A DNA stretch of 64,000 nucleotides, taken from assembly GCF_039537405.1 (NCBI RefSeq), contig NZ_BAABAL010000018.1:186001-250000 (forward strand). The letters run 5' to 3'. Within the stretch, counting starts at the first letter, position 1; each line of letters opens with the position of its first letter. The notes under the pieces are model-generated. The model had not been told where the DNA came from. It ran no database searches and was given only the letters and a program-made list of their open reading frames with translations. This stretch comes from Allokutzneria multivorans. Lineage in GTDB: Bacteria > Actinomycetota > Actinomycetes > Mycobacteriales > Pseudonocardiaceae. The position numbers were made by a program, and so were the translations under genes. Positions 32,872 to 41,730 of this stretch are shown here, piece by piece.

Positions 32872-33264
32872 CTAAGCGTTGGGGCAGAACAGGTCCGCGG
32901 TGTTGCCGTCGGGGTCCTCGACCACCGCGTAGCGCTGCCCCCAGAACGCGTCCCACGGCTCGCGGTGCCCGGCGTAGCCCAGCCCGACGAGCTTCGCGTA
33001 CACCGCGTCGACCTCGGCAGGGCTACCGCACTTGAACGCCAACGACATCCGGATCGGCCCGGCCGGGTGCACGTAGTCCGGCTCGAACGACCGCACCGTC
33101 TCCACCGTGTCCCACGCCAGCCGGAGCCCGCCGGGCAGGCTCACCTCCACGTGCGGCTCCGCATCGGCCCCGGCCGGGATGTCCAGCCCGAGGTGGCGGT
33201 AGAAGGCCAGCGACTTCCCCATGTCGGCGACGACCATGCCCACGAGGTCCAGCTGCACGTCCAT
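32872..33264 (-). CDS. VOC / glyoxalase-like protein
   Basis: A 130-residue single VOC domain (VQLDLVGMVVADMGKSLAFYRHLGLDI at the start, YAVVEDPDGNTADLF at the end with the conserved metal-side residue region). It is convergent with the YciI gene. Substrate or ligand unknown. Confidence 0.85.
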   Translation of the reverse strand: MDVQLDLVGMVVADMGKSLAFYRHLGLDIPAGADAEPHVEVSLPGGLRLAWDTVETVRSFEPDYVHPAGPIRMSLAFKCGSPAEVDAVYAKLVGLGYAGHREPWDAFWGQRYAVVEDPDGNTADLFCPNA

Positions 33265-33343
33265 GACTCTCCGATCAACTCCGCGACTCCAGTGCGAGCA
33301 CGCTAACCGCGACCGCGCCGCGGGGTCTTGAAGAAACCGGACA

Positions 33344-33847
33344 TCAGTCCAGCCCCAGGTCCTCGCGCATCCTGCTCCGCAGCGCCTGGTACTCCCGCTG
33401 CCCTTCCTTCCACAGCAGGTCCTGCGCGGGCCCGTTCTCCCCCTCCAGCAACTGCTTCGCCAGGTCCGAGCGCCGGATCAGCGACTCGCGCAGCAGCGAC
33501 CGGATCGCCTCCGGCGCGTGCACGTTCACCCCGCCCAAGGAGTTGCGGGCCTGCGTGCTGACCACCCGCAGCTCCGCCATCACCTCAGCCGACGGGGACT
33601 TCCGCGCCTGGTAGAGCACCCAGTCGAAGGACTCCACCGCCGAAACCAGATCGGTGTAGGCCTGCGCCCGCGCCTCGTACCGGCGCGCCTCGCGCTCCCG
33701 CTCCCACCGCCGGTCCTCGCGCTCCACCTCGCGCCGCCACCGCCGGTCCTCCCGCCACCCGCCGACGAGCTGCGCTCCGAGAGCACCGAAGAGACCGAGA
33801 AGACCGACGACGATGGGCACCCACAACGGCACCTGACCGGAGGACAT
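33344..33847 (-). CDS. Membrane-anchored coiled-coil protein
   Basis: A 167-residue protein with one N-terminal membrane helix (VPLWVPIVVGLLGLFGALGAQL) followed by an extremely charged coiled coil of Arg, Glu and Trp (about residues 30-60, repeated DRRW/ERED units), then a helical domain. No enzyme motif is seen. Similar small anchored helical proteins are common in actinomycetes and unstudied. GTCTTGAAG at 33326 just downstream resembles one end of the intergenic repeat family. Confidence 0.72.
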   Translation of the reverse strand: MSSGQVPLWVPIVVGLLGLFGALGAQLVGGWREDRRWRREVEREDRRWEREREARRYEARAQAYTDLVSAVESFDWVLYQARKSPSAEVMAELRVVSTQARNSLGGVNVHAPEAIRSLLRESLIRRSDLAKQLLEGENGPAQDLLWKEGQREYQALRSRMREDLGLD

Positions 33848-33856
33848 GATCGAAAC

Positions 33857-35041
33857 CTAACGGACCGCGTACAGCACTCCGCCCACGACCACCACCGCCG
33901 CACCGCTGAGCACCGAAGCCACCGGCAACGTCACCGCCAGCACCACGCACCCGAGGAAACCCACCACCGGCACCACCCGACGCCCCAACGTGAACGCCGA
34001 GGCGTTCGCGATCGCGTAGTACAGCAGCACTCCGAACGACGAGAACCCGATCACTCCACGCAGATCCGCCACACCAGCGGCAACCGCCACCACCGCCCCG
34101 ACCACCAGCTCAGCGCGGTGCGGCACCCCGAACCGGGGGTGCACCGCCGCCAACGCCACCGGCAGACGCCGATCACGAGCCATCGCCAGAACCGTCCGCG
34201 ACACCCCGAGCACCAACGCCAGCAAAGCACCCAGAGCCGCCAACGCAGCCCCCACGGTCACCACCGGCGCCAAGCCCGGAAACCCCGCCACCACAACCAC
34301 ATCGACCAAAGGCGCCGTCGACTCCGCCAACCGCGAAGGACCGAGCACCGACAACACCGTCACCGCGACGACCGAATACACCACCAGCGTGATCACCAGA
34401 GCGAGAGAGATCGCGCGCGGGATCGTGCGAGCAGGATCACGGACCTCCTCGCCCAACGTCGCCACCCGCGCATACCCGGCGAAGGCGAAGAACAGCAGCC
34501 CCGCCGCCTCCAACACCCCGAAACCGCCGGAGAAACCCACATTCCCCAGCTCCACACCCGAAGACCGGAGCCCGAGCACCACCACACCGGCCAACACGAC
34601 CAGCACCGCCGCGACGATCACCCGCGCGGCCTTCTTCACACCCACGTAGTTCAGCGCCGTCAACACCACCACGGCCACCACCGCCACCAGATGAGCCCGC
34701 TCCGGCCACACGTACAAGCCGACCGTCAACGCCATCGCCGCACACGAAGCGGTCTTCCCGACAACGAAAGCCCACCCCGCCAGATACCCCCAGAACGGCC
34801 CCAACCGCTCACGCCCGTAGACATAGGTCCCACCGGACTCCGGATACAGAGCCGCCAACCGCGCAGAAGACGTCGCATTGCAGTAAGCCACCACCGCCGC
34901 GATCGCCAACCCGACCAGCAACCCCGAACCAGCAGCCGCAGCGGCCGGCGCGAAAACGCTGAAGACCCCGGCGCCGATCATCGCGCCGAGGCCCACCAGC
35001 ACCGCGTCCCCGAGACCGAGCCCGCGAACCAGACCGCTCAC
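33857..35041 (-). CDS. APC-family amino acid permease
   Basis: A 394-residue transporter with about 11-12 helices. The first helix holds the unwound GLGAMIGAGVFSVF motif of APC-fold amino acid transporters, and FFAFAGYARVATLGEEVRDPARTIPRAI is the typical middle segment. GTG at 35041 overlaps the lipoprotein stop (GTGA), which fixes the start. It is the last gene of a coupled operon with a CGNR regulator and a lipoprotein. Substrate probably an amino acid or amine. Confidence 0.9.
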   Translation of the reverse strand: MSGLVRGLGLGDAVLVGLGAMIGAGVFSVFAPAAAAAGSGLLVGLAIAAVVAYCNATSSARLAALYPESGGTYVYGRERLGPFWGYLAGWAFVVGKTASCAAMALTVGLYVWPERAHLVAVVAVVVLTALNYVGVKKAARVIVAAVLVVLAGVVVLGLRSSGVELGNVGFSGGFGVLEAAGLLFFAFAGYARVATLGEEVRDPARTIPRAISLALVITLVVYSVVAVTVLSVLGPSRLAESTAPLVDVVVVAGFPGLAPVVTVGAALAALGALLALVLGVSRTVLAMARDRRLPVALAAVHPRFGVPHRAELVVGAVVAVAAGVADLRGVIGFSSFGVLLYYAIANASAFTLGRRVVPVVGFLGCVVLAVTLPVASVLSGAAVVVVGGVLYAVR

Positions 35042-35580
35042 TTCTTCGGCATCCACGCCGTCACATCGACCCGACTGGTGTTGCCCAGGTCCAACGTCGT
35101 CCCCGGATCGACCTTCTGACCCGGCATCGACTCCACCGGCGCGATCTCCAACGCCGTCGCCGAATACGGCACCCGGTCGATGTCGGTCACCGTGTTCCGC
35201 CACGACAAGTGCGCCACCACCTGCTCAGCGGGCTTGATCGACAACGGCTTCGCACCGGGGTCGTCGGTCGCACCGCGCCCCACCGTCAGATCGAGCAGAT
35301 TCCCCTGCTTGTCGAAGAACTTCACCGCCGGATAGCCGTTCAGCTCAGCCACCTTCGTCCCGCAGTTGGTCACGTACAACCCCATCTGCCGGAACCCCAA
35401 CGCCGCGTCCACGATCCCCGTCGTGACCTTCAAACACGGATCAGGCACCGGCGGAGGAGGCGGCGGGGGCGGCGGCGCGGACGTGCACGCGCTCAGCACC
35501 AACACCCCGGCAGCAGCAGCAAGCTTCACTCTCACACCGAGGACCTTGCCACGCCCAACCACGGCCGACCGCACCTTCAC
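35038..35580 (-). CDS. Lipoprotein with polyproline linker (DUF4232-like)
   Basis: A 180-residue protein. A basic n-region and a hydrophobic stretch lead to the lipobox LSAC, then a run of nine prolines that would span the wall, then a beta-rich domain with one Cys pair (DPCLKV and VTNCGTK) resembling DUF4232. GTG at 35580 overlaps the CGNR stop and is preferred over downstream GTG codons. Genetic coupling on both sides suggests a surface partner or sensor for the permease; this is inference. Confidence 0.75.
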   Translation of the reverse strand: MKVRSAVVGRGKVLGVRVKLAAAAGVLVLSACTSAPPPPPPPPPVPDPCLKVTTGIVDAALGFRQMGLYVTNCGTKVAELNGYPAVKFFDKQGNLLDLTVGRGATDDPGAKPLSIKPAEQVVAHLSWRNTVTDIDRVPYSATALEIAPVESMPGQKVDPGTTLDLGNTSRVDVTAWMPKK

Positions 35581-36104
35581 CGAACCTCCACGGCCTTTCC
35601 ACGCCTGCGATAAGCAGCCGCCTTCACCCGGTTCTGACACGTCACACCGCAGAACCGCCTCGTCCGCCCCTGACTTCCGTCCACAAAAACCCGATCACAC
35701 CGAGGCGCCGCACAACACCCCAACCGCTGCACCGAGTCATCACCGAGCACCGCCGCGAACGCCACCGCGAACCCCGCAGTCCACCGCCGCACGACATCCG
35801 CCTCAGCGTCGTGAAAGGCCAGGTGCCACTGCCCAGCCTCCTCACGCAGCAACCGAGGACGCGCCTCGCTGTCTGCCAGCAACCGGTTCAGCACCTCCGC
35901 CGCGGCGTCGTGATCACCACTGACGAGCGCCTCGATCACCGCGCGCAGATCCACCGCCAGCCCGGCCAGCAGCCCAACCTCCGCCTCGGTCAGGTGCTCG
36001 GGCACACCCCCGCGGTTCTCCCCCGTCACCGCGTTGACCAGCGCCACAGCGGTCTCCAGCCGGAGCGCGTGGTGACTGTTGCCGACATCCAGTGCTAGCG
36101 TCAC
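35577..36104 (-). CDS. CGNR zinc-finger (ABATE-domain) regulator
   Basis: A 175-residue protein. The N-terminal ABATE domain (LALDVGNSHHALRLETAVALVNAVTGE) is followed by a C-terminal CGNR-type zinc finger (CCAAPRCDRVFVDGSQGRTRRFCGVTCQNR; the usual CGNR reads CGVTCQNR). Proteins of this type are thought to be transcriptional regulators. It heads an operon with the lipoprotein and permease genes and is divergent from a GNAT gene with a 40-base gap. Confidence 0.88.
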   Translation of the reverse strand: MTLALDVGNSHHALRLETAVALVNAVTGENRGGVPEHLTEAEVGLLAGLAVDLRAVIEALVSGDHDAAAEVLNRLLADSEARPRLLREEAGQWHLAFHDAEADVVRRWTAGFAVAFAAVLGDDSVQRLGCCAAPRCDRVFVDGSQGRTRRFCGVTCQNRVKAAAYRRRGKAVEVR

Positions 36105-36144
36105 TGCCTCAGCTTAGCGAACCAGTGACGCAAAGGAAGCGCCC

Positions 36145-36804
36145 ATGACCCCCGGCACCACCGAATCCATCATCGAATGGACCCGGAACTGGGCGGCCGT
36201 CCGCCAGCTCACCGACATCCGCCCCACCCTCGCCGCCACCATCGCCGTCCGCGTCGGCCGAGGCGGACGCACCGTCGAACACTTCGTCACCACCCCCGGC
36301 CTCGACCCCGACTGGCTCCGCACCGCCCTGCTCGCCGAAGGCGCCCAACCGCACACCGACTGGATCACCATCCCCCTCACCGACGACCAGGCCGAACAAC
36401 CCCCACCCGGCTTCGACTGGGCCCGCGCCGACATCGAACACCTCATGAGCCTCGAACCCACCACATCCACCGAACCCGCACCGGTCGACGGCTACACCTT
36501 CACCACCGAACACCTCGGCACCGGAGCCGTCCGCGCCACCTACAAGTCCACAAAGGACGGACAAGAAGCAGGCTCAGCCACCATGCTCCTCCGCGACACC
36601 ACAGGCGTCATCGACTCCGTCGCAGTCCACGAGGACCACCGCCGCAAAGGACTCGCCGCACACCTCATGCGCCACCTGCACAACCACGCCGCACAACAGA
36701 AAACGACCCGGCTGCTCCTCGTCGCGAGCCCGATGGGCAAACACCTCTACGACAAGCTCGGCTGGCACACCATCACCCGCCTGCTGATCGCGACGGTCGT
36801 GTGA
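36145..36804 (+). CDS. GNAT family N-acetyltransferase
   Basis: A 219-residue protein. The acetyl-CoA site is VHEDHRRKGLAAHLMRHLHNHA at about residues 160-181 (the R/Q-x-x-G-x-A pattern), and the last strands read LLLVASPMGKHLYDKLGWH. The N-terminal 110 residues are an extra domain. It has AAGGAAG before the ATG and lies divergent from the CGNR operon. Substrate unknown. Confidence 0.88.
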   Translation: MTPGTTESIIEWTRNWAAVRQLTDIRPTLAATIAVRVGRGGRTVEHFVTTPGLDPDWLRTALLAEGAQPHTDWITIPLTDDQAEQPPPGFDWARADIEHLMSLEPTTSTEPAPVDGYTFTTEHLGTGAVRATYKSTKDGQEAGSATMLLRDTTGVIDSVAVHEDHRRKGLAAHLMRHLHNHAAQQKTTRLLLVASPMGKHLYDKLGWHTITRLLIATVV

Positions 36805-36835
36805 GACCCGCGAGCCCCACACGACCGCCCACCGA

Positions 36836-39088
36836 TCACAGCTGCGCGCGAACCTTCTTCGCCGCCGCGACCATGTGCGTCAACGCGGCCTCAACCTCCG
36901 CATAACCACGCGTCTTCAGACCACAGTCCGGATTCGCCCACAACCGCTCCGCAGGAATCACCCGCACAGCAGCAGTCAACAACTCCACGACCTCGTCCTC
37001 ACCCGGCACACGCGGCGAGTGGATGTCATAGACACCAGGCCCGACACCCCGGCCATAACCCACCGCACGAAGATCGTCGAGCACCTCCATCTTCGACCGC
37101 GCCGCCTCGATCGTCGTCACATCCGCGTCCAACCCATCGATCGCGGAAATCACATCACCGAACTCCGAATAACACAGGTGCGTGTGAATCTGCGTGCTGT
37201 CCGCAGCACCCGCCGTCGACAACCGGAACGACTCCACCGCCCAGTCCAAGTACTCCTTGCGATCCCGCTCCCGCAACGGCAACAACTCCCGCAACGCAGG
37301 CTCATCCACCTGCACCACAGCGATCCCCGCCGCCTCCAGGTCACGAACCTCGTCCCGCAACGCCAAAGCCACCTGACGCGCCGTCTCACCCAACGGCTGA
37401 TCATCACGCACGAACGACCACGCCAAAATCGTCGTCGGCCCGGTCAACATCCCCTTCACCGGACGCTCCGACCGCGACTGCGCGTACTCGGCCCACTCCA
37501 CCGTCATCGGCTCCGGCCGCGACACATCACCGAACAAAATCGGCGGACGGACACACCGCGAACCATAGGACTGAACCCACCCGAACTCCGTCGCCGCAAA
37601 GCCATCGAGCAGCTCAGCGAAGTACTGCACCATGTCATTGCGCTCCGGCTCACCATGAACCAGAACATCAAGACCAATGGACTCCTGCAGCCGCACCACG
37701 CGCTCGATCTCCGCACGCATCAACCGGCGATACTCGTTCGGACCCAACCGCCCAGCACGGAAATCCGCCCGAGCCCTCCGAATCTCCCCCGTCTGCGGGA
37801 ACGACCCGATCGTCGTCGTCGCCAACGGCGGCAACTTCAACCGCTCCTGCTGAGCCCTCGCCCGCGTCGCATACTCCGCCCGACGCGCATCCTCCGGCCG
37901 CAACGCCTCAACACGCGCCCGCACCCGGTCATCACGACCACTGCGCACCCGCACGGCCTCAGCGGCAGCAGCCAACTCGTCAGCCACGCCGTCCGTGCCC
38001 TCGCGCAACGCACGCCCGAGCAGCACAACCTCAGCCAACTTCTGCCGCGCGAAAGCCAAACGCGGCAACACAGCCGAATCCAAGTTCGACTCAGCATCAA
38101 CGTCGTACGGCACGTGCAACAACGAACACGACGTCGACACCTCAACGCGCGCAGCCGACCCCAACAACGTCGCACACTTCGCCAACGCGCTGTTCAGATC
38201 AGTACGCCACACATTGCGACCGTCAACCACACCAGCCACAACCGTCTTGTGCTGCAACGCCGTCACCGACGCGATGCCCTCAAGACCACCCGCCACCAAG
38301 TCGACCGAAATCGCCTCGACCGGACTCTCCGCCAACACCGACAACGCCGGACCCAACGTCCCGAAGTACGACGCCACAAGAATCCTCGGCCGATTCGTCA
38401 GCCTGCCCAACCGCTCATAAGCAGTCGCCAACGCCGCCAGCTCGACAGGACTCCGGTCAGCGCAGAACGCAGGCTCGTCCAACTGAACCCACTCGACGCC
38501 CGCCTCCGCCAACGCCGCCAAAAGCGCCTCATACGCATCGAGCAACCGGTCCAACAGGCCCAGCGGAGCAAAACCCTCCTGCGAAGCCTTCGACAACAAC
38601 AAGAACGTCACCGGCCCGATCACCACGGGCCGCGTCGTCACACCCTGCGCCAAAGCCTCCCGGTACTCCCGCAACGGCTTGTTGTCCGCCACCGAGAACA
38701 CCGAATCCGGACCCAACTCCGGCACCAGGTAGTGGTAGTTCGTGTCGAACCACTTCGTCATCTCCAACGGCGGAACGGCATCGTTGCCCCGCGCCATCGC
38801 GAAATAAGTGTCCACATCGGACAGACCAAGACCCCGGTACCGCGCGGGAACCGCACCCACCATCACCGCGGTGTCCAACATCTGGTCGTAGTACGAGAAC
38901 GTGTTACCAGGAAGCGAATCCAACCCCGACGCGGCCAACTCCGCCCACGTCCGCGCCCGCAACTCCGAGGCCACCGACTCCAACGCCGCAACCGGCGTCC
39001 GACCCGCCCAGTAGTCCTCAAGCGCCCGCTTCAGCTCACGCCGCGGACCGATCCGCGGATACCCGAGCACGGTGCTTCCAACGTTCAC
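36836..39088 (-). CDS. metE: Cobalamin-independent methionine synthase
   Basis: A 750-residue protein of two barrel domains that moves the methyl group of methyl-tetrahydrofolate polyglutamate to homocysteine. The start VLGYPRIGPRRELKRALEDYW and the zinc site in HTHLCYSEFGD (His, Cys) with the later WANPDCGLKTR (Cys) are diagnostic. GTG at 39088 follows GAGGAGAG by 4 bases. A cobalamin riboswitch lies upstream, so the gene should be on only when B12 is scarce and a B12-dependent MetH cannot work. Confidence 0.95.
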   Translation of the reverse strand: MNVGSTVLGYPRIGPRRELKRALEDYWAGRTPVAALESVASELRARTWAELAASGLDSLPGNTFSYYDQMLDTAVMVGAVPARYRGLGLSDVDTYFAMARGNDAVPPLEMTKWFDTNYHYLVPELGPDSVFSVADNKPLREYREALAQGVTTRPVVIGPVTFLLLSKASQEGFAPLGLLDRLLDAYEALLAALAEAGVEWVQLDEPAFCADRSPVELAALATAYERLGRLTNRPRILVASYFGTLGPALSVLAESPVEAISVDLVAGGLEGIASVTALQHKTVVAGVVDGRNVWRTDLNSALAKCATLLGSAARVEVSTSCSLLHVPYDVDAESNLDSAVLPRLAFARQKLAEVVLLGRALREGTDGVADELAAAAEAVRVRSGRDDRVRARVEALRPEDARRAEYATRARAQQERLKLPPLATTTIGSFPQTGEIRRARADFRAGRLGPNEYRRLMRAEIERVVRLQESIGLDVLVHGEPERNDMVQYFAELLDGFAATEFGWVQSYGSRCVRPPILFGDVSRPEPMTVEWAEYAQSRSERPVKGMLTGPTTILAWSFVRDDQPLGETARQVALALRDEVRDLEAAGIAVVQVDEPALRELLPLRERDRKEYLDWAVESFRLSTAGAADSTQIHTHLCYSEFGDVISAIDGLDADVTTIEAARSKMEVLDDLRAVGYGRGVGPGVYDIHSPRVPGEDEVVELLTAAVRVIPAERLWANPDCGLKTRGYAEVEAALTHMVAAAKKVRAQL

Positions 39089-39162
39089 AGCTCTCTCCTC
39101 GCGAGCTCGCGCTGACGAGCCACCACGGACCCACGAGCGCACGCGAGGACAGACGCCTCTGA

Positions 39163-39222
39163 TCAACAGCAGGCGCCGCCGTCCGCACAGGCCACCCGCG
39201 AGGCCGTAGGACCCACGCACAC
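39163..39222 (-). CDS. Possible Cys-rich leader peptide before metE
   Basis: A 19-codon reading frame starting GTG ends in CADGGACC followed by TGA, with four Cys in all (one at position 2). It lies between the B12 aptamer and metE. Its ribosome site is weak (GAGG only 2 bases away), so translation is uncertain. The stop codon region also forms the loop of a GGCGCCT/AGGCGTC hairpin. Confidence 0.25.
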   Translation of the reverse strand: MCVGPTASRVACADGGACC

Positions 39223-39236
39223 CCTCGGTGCGCGTA

Positions 39237-39434
39237 CCGGTGGCAGGTCTTCGGACTCACGGGCGGCTCCGGCTCGACACCGGCTCTCCTACTGGCCGTC
39301 GCTTCCCAGACCCTCGCGGACCCAGTGCTCATGACGGCGGTCGTTCCCGTTCACCGCTGCGGGGCAGTCCCGGATTCCCACCGGGTTCCCTCTTGCGACG
39401 ACCGCCCTGGCGAGACGGCCGAACCACCAGCGAC
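39237..39434 (-). ncRNA. Cobalamin (B12) riboswitch upstream of metE
   Basis: Reading the minus strand, the landmarks GGGAACCCGGTGGGAATCC, GGGACTGCCCCGCAGCGGT, GAAGCGACGG with AGTAGG, and GAGTCCGAAGACCTGCC occur in order. It is a class I cobalamin aptamer closely similar to the one before nrdA. It should reduce metE expression when B12 is available. Confidence 0.93.
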
Positions 39435-39438
39435 GCCG

Positions 39439-39444
39439 ACCCTA
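39439..39444 (-). promoter_or_regulatory. metE -10 box overlapping the upstream stop codon
   Basis: TAGGGT on the minus strand ends about 7 bases before the predicted riboswitch start. Its first three bases are the TAG stop of the hydrolase gene, so the metE promoter lies inside the 3' end of that gene. Confidence 0.5.
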
Positions 39445-40473
39445 TCGGACCGCCAGCCCGAGTTCACCCTCCCCGAGCCACGCGAAGCACCGCTGCACCG
39501 ACAACCGGTCCACGTCCTCCAACCGCCCAGGACTCCACCTCGGCTCGCGATCCTTGTCGATGATCGCCGCCCGAATCCCCTCAACCAGGTCCGGCCGCTC
39601 CAGCAGCGCACACGCCACCCGATACTCAAGATCGAGGCATTCACCCAGATCATCGAGCACCTTCGCCGCCCGCAACGCCTGCAAAGTCACCTTCAACGAC
39701 GTCGGCGACTTCCCCAGCAACTCCTTCGCCGCCGCCTCCCCCGCAGCCTCACCACTGGTCGCCAACCGGCTCGCGATCTCCTCAACCGAATCAGCCGAAT
39801 AACACGGATCGATCCACCGACGCTGCGCCGCGAGCTCGCTCGGCGGCGGCTCCTCCGCGAACGCCCGCACGTCCAGCTCGCCCTCGCTGAGCGCCTCGAC
39901 CAGCTCCGGCAGCCTCTCCGAGCGCACGAAGTGATCCGCCAAGCCCATGTGGATCGCATCCGACCCCGACAACCGCGCTGCGGTCAGCGCCGCGTGCGTG
40001 CCCAGCTCACCCGGCGCGCGCGAGAGCAGGAACGTCCCGCCCACGTCCGGCACGAACCCGATGCCCACCTCGGGCATGCCGACGACCGAGCGCTCCGTGA
40101 CGACGCGGACGCTGCCGTGCCCGGAGACCCCGACCCCGCCGCCCATCACGATCCCGTCCATGAGGGCGATGTAGGGCTTCGGGAACTGCGAGATCCGGTG
40201 GTTGAGCAGGTACTCCTCGCGCCAGAACGTCTTCGGCCCGTCCTGCCCTGCCTTCGCGTGCTCGTAGATGCCCCGGATGTCCCCGCCAGCGCACAGCCCG
40301 CGCTCACCGGCTCCGTCGATCAGCACCGCGCGCACCGCGTCGTCGCCGGCCCAGTCTCCGAGCGCGCCGAAGATCTCGCGAACCATCCCCGGCGTCAACG
40401 CGTTCAGCGTCCTCGGCCGGTTCAGCGTGATCCGCCCCAGCCCCCGCTCGACCCGCAGCACCACATCGCTCAT
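39442..40473 (-). CDS. 3-hydroxyisobutyryl-CoA hydrolase / enoyl-CoA hydratase family
   Basis: A 343-residue crotonase-fold enzyme. The oxyanion-hole segment GERGLCAGGDIRGIYEHA and the MDGIVMGGGVGVS and MPEVGIGFVPDVGGTFLLSR motifs match 3-hydroxyisobutyryl-CoA hydrolase of valine breakdown, as does the long C-terminal extension (WIDPCYSADSVEEI). It would release 3-hydroxyisobutyrate from its CoA ester. A plain hydratase role is less likely given the length. Confidence 0.88.
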   Translation of the reverse strand: MSDVVLRVERGLGRITLNRPRTLNALTPGMVREIFGALGDWAGDDAVRAVLIDGAGERGLCAGGDIRGIYEHAKAGQDGPKTFWREEYLLNHRISQFPKPYIALMDGIVMGGGVGVSGHGSVRVVTERSVVGMPEVGIGFVPDVGGTFLLSRAPGELGTHAALTAARLSGSDAIHMGLADHFVRSERLPELVEALSEGELDVRAFAEEPPPSELAAQRRWIDPCYSADSVEEIASRLATSGEAAGEAAAKELLGKSPTSLKVTLQALRAAKVLDDLGECLDLEYRVACALLERPDLVEGIRAAIIDKDREPRWSPGRLEDVDRLSVQRCFAWLGEGELGLAVR

Positions 40474-40516
40474 CCCCCAACCCTATCGACGCGCTCGCAC
40501 CCCATCGGGTCCACCA

Positions 40517-40627
40517 GTCTTCAAGACCCACGAACCCCCCTCCGCGAGGTCTCCAACCGCCCCAAACCCCATGAGGGTTTGGGGCGGTTAACGATGATCG
40601 ACAGGGGGGTTTGCTGGTCTTGAAGAC
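40517..40627 (+). repeat. GTCTTCAAGAC intergenic repeat, copy D
   Basis: The most regular copy. The left end GTCTTCAAGACC and right end GGTCTTGAAGAC are perfect reverse complements, and similarity of the two ends extends to about 32 bases. The interior holds CCAAACCCCATGAGGGTTTGG, a further hairpin, and GCGGTTAACGATGATC. Same orientation as copies A and E. Confidence 0.8.
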
Positions 40628-40768
40628 TGGCGAACTTCGGCGGCTCCCTGATGTCTGGGCGGGGTTGGCGGTGTTTTGCTGTGGCGGATTGATTTCATTC
40701 GACACTGAAGTCATTGTGGCTGAGAAGATTATGCGACGTGCGGAGCGGCCGGAGGGCGAAAGTGCTGT

Positions 40769-41650
40769 TCAGCGGAGGGCGCTGGGGGCGATTCCGCGCA
40801 CGCGCTTGAAGGCCGCGCTGAAGGCGAAGCCGTCCGCGTAGCCGACGCGGCGGGCCACTGCGGCCACGGTGCTGCCGGGCTCGGCGAGGAGGTCGGCAGC
40901 GAGGTCCATGCGCCAGCCCGTGAGATAGGTCAGCGGGGGCTCCCCCACCAGCGCCGTGAAGCGCTTCGCCAGCGCGGCCCTGGACACCCCGGCCTCGGAG
41001 GCGAGCGAAGCGACGGTCCACGTGCGCGCGGGATCGGAGTGCAGGGCACGAAGTGCTTGTCCCACAACGGGATCGCCCTGCGCCTGGTACCAGGCCGGAG
41101 GATCGCCGCCCGGCCGGTCGAACCACGCGCGCAGCGTGCACACGAGCAGCCAGTCCAGCAATCTGTCCAGCACCACCTGCTGGCCGGGGCGGTCGGCGGC
41201 GGCCTCCTCGGCGATGAAGCGGAGCACGGCGTCATCGCCCTCGTTGCACTCCTCGGGGGCGACGATCACGGGCGGCAGCGCGGCGAGCAGCCGCCGGCCG
41301 ACTCCGCGCTCGAAGGTGTAAGCGCCGACGACCATCGCGGAGTCGCCGTCCCCGAGGGTACTGGAACACGTTGTGGCGCAACGAATGTCGAGCGCGTCGT
41401 CAATGACGCGCGTCGGGTCGTCGACGATCTCGAACGGCGCAGGGCCACGGACGATCACGGTGCCGCGAGGCGGGATGTGCGTGCGCTCGCCGTCGGCGGA
41501 GATCAGCCAACCCGAGCCGTTGATCATCGTGCACATCGTGAGCGACGCGCCGTCGACGAAGCGCAGCGCCCACGGCGAGGTCAGGACCGTGCGGCCGAAC
41601 AGCGCGCCGTCGGCCCGCACTCCGCGAAACAGGTCTCCGAATGCGTCCAC
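40769..41650 (-). CDS. AraC family transcriptional regulator with cupin sensor
   Basis: A 293-residue regulator. The N-terminal cupin domain starts DAFGDLFRGVRADGALFGRTVLTSPWALRF, and the C-terminal double HTH (WTVASLASEAGVSRAALAKRF, then VAAVARRVGYADGFAFSAAFKR) is AraC-like. GTG at 41650 is chosen because it aligns with the family start and TACGTT lies 6 bases upstream (leaderless). It is divergent from an NmrA-like gene, the likely target. Confidence 0.88.
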   Translation of the reverse strand: MDAFGDLFRGVRADGALFGRTVLTSPWALRFVDGASLTMCTMINGSGWLISADGERTHIPPRGTVIVRGPAPFEIVDDPTRVIDDALDIRCATTCSSTLGDGDSAMVVGAYTFERGVGRRLLAALPPVIVAPEECNEGDDAVLRFIAEEAAADRPGQQVVLDRLLDWLLVCTLRAWFDRPGGDPPAWYQAQGDPVVGQALRALHSDPARTWTVASLASEAGVSRAALAKRFTALVGEPPLTYLTGWRMDLAADLLAEPGSTVAAVARRVGYADGFAFSAAFKRVRGIAPSALR

Positions 41651-41730
41651 TCCCCCAACGTAGACGATCGCACATGGTTTCGAGTGCATTCGCCATGGAA
41701 CGTCCACGCTCGGCGCGGTTGGCTGAGCTC

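Noticed and set aside
33322..33340. Sixth copy of the GTCTTCAAGAC repeat
   Set aside because: Only one half-site (GGTCTTGAAG) is present, with no matching second end or interior, so it is not listed as a repeat.
35461..35480. GGCGGGGGCGGCGG run as a G-quadruplex or slippage tract
   Set aside because: It is explained by the CCG/CCC codons of the polyproline linker in the lipoprotein, so no separate element is claimed.
39089..39220. 44-residue N-terminal extension of MetE
   Set aside because: The frame is open upstream, but MetE proteins begin at VLGYPRIGPRRELK and GAGGAGAG precedes the GTG at 39088.
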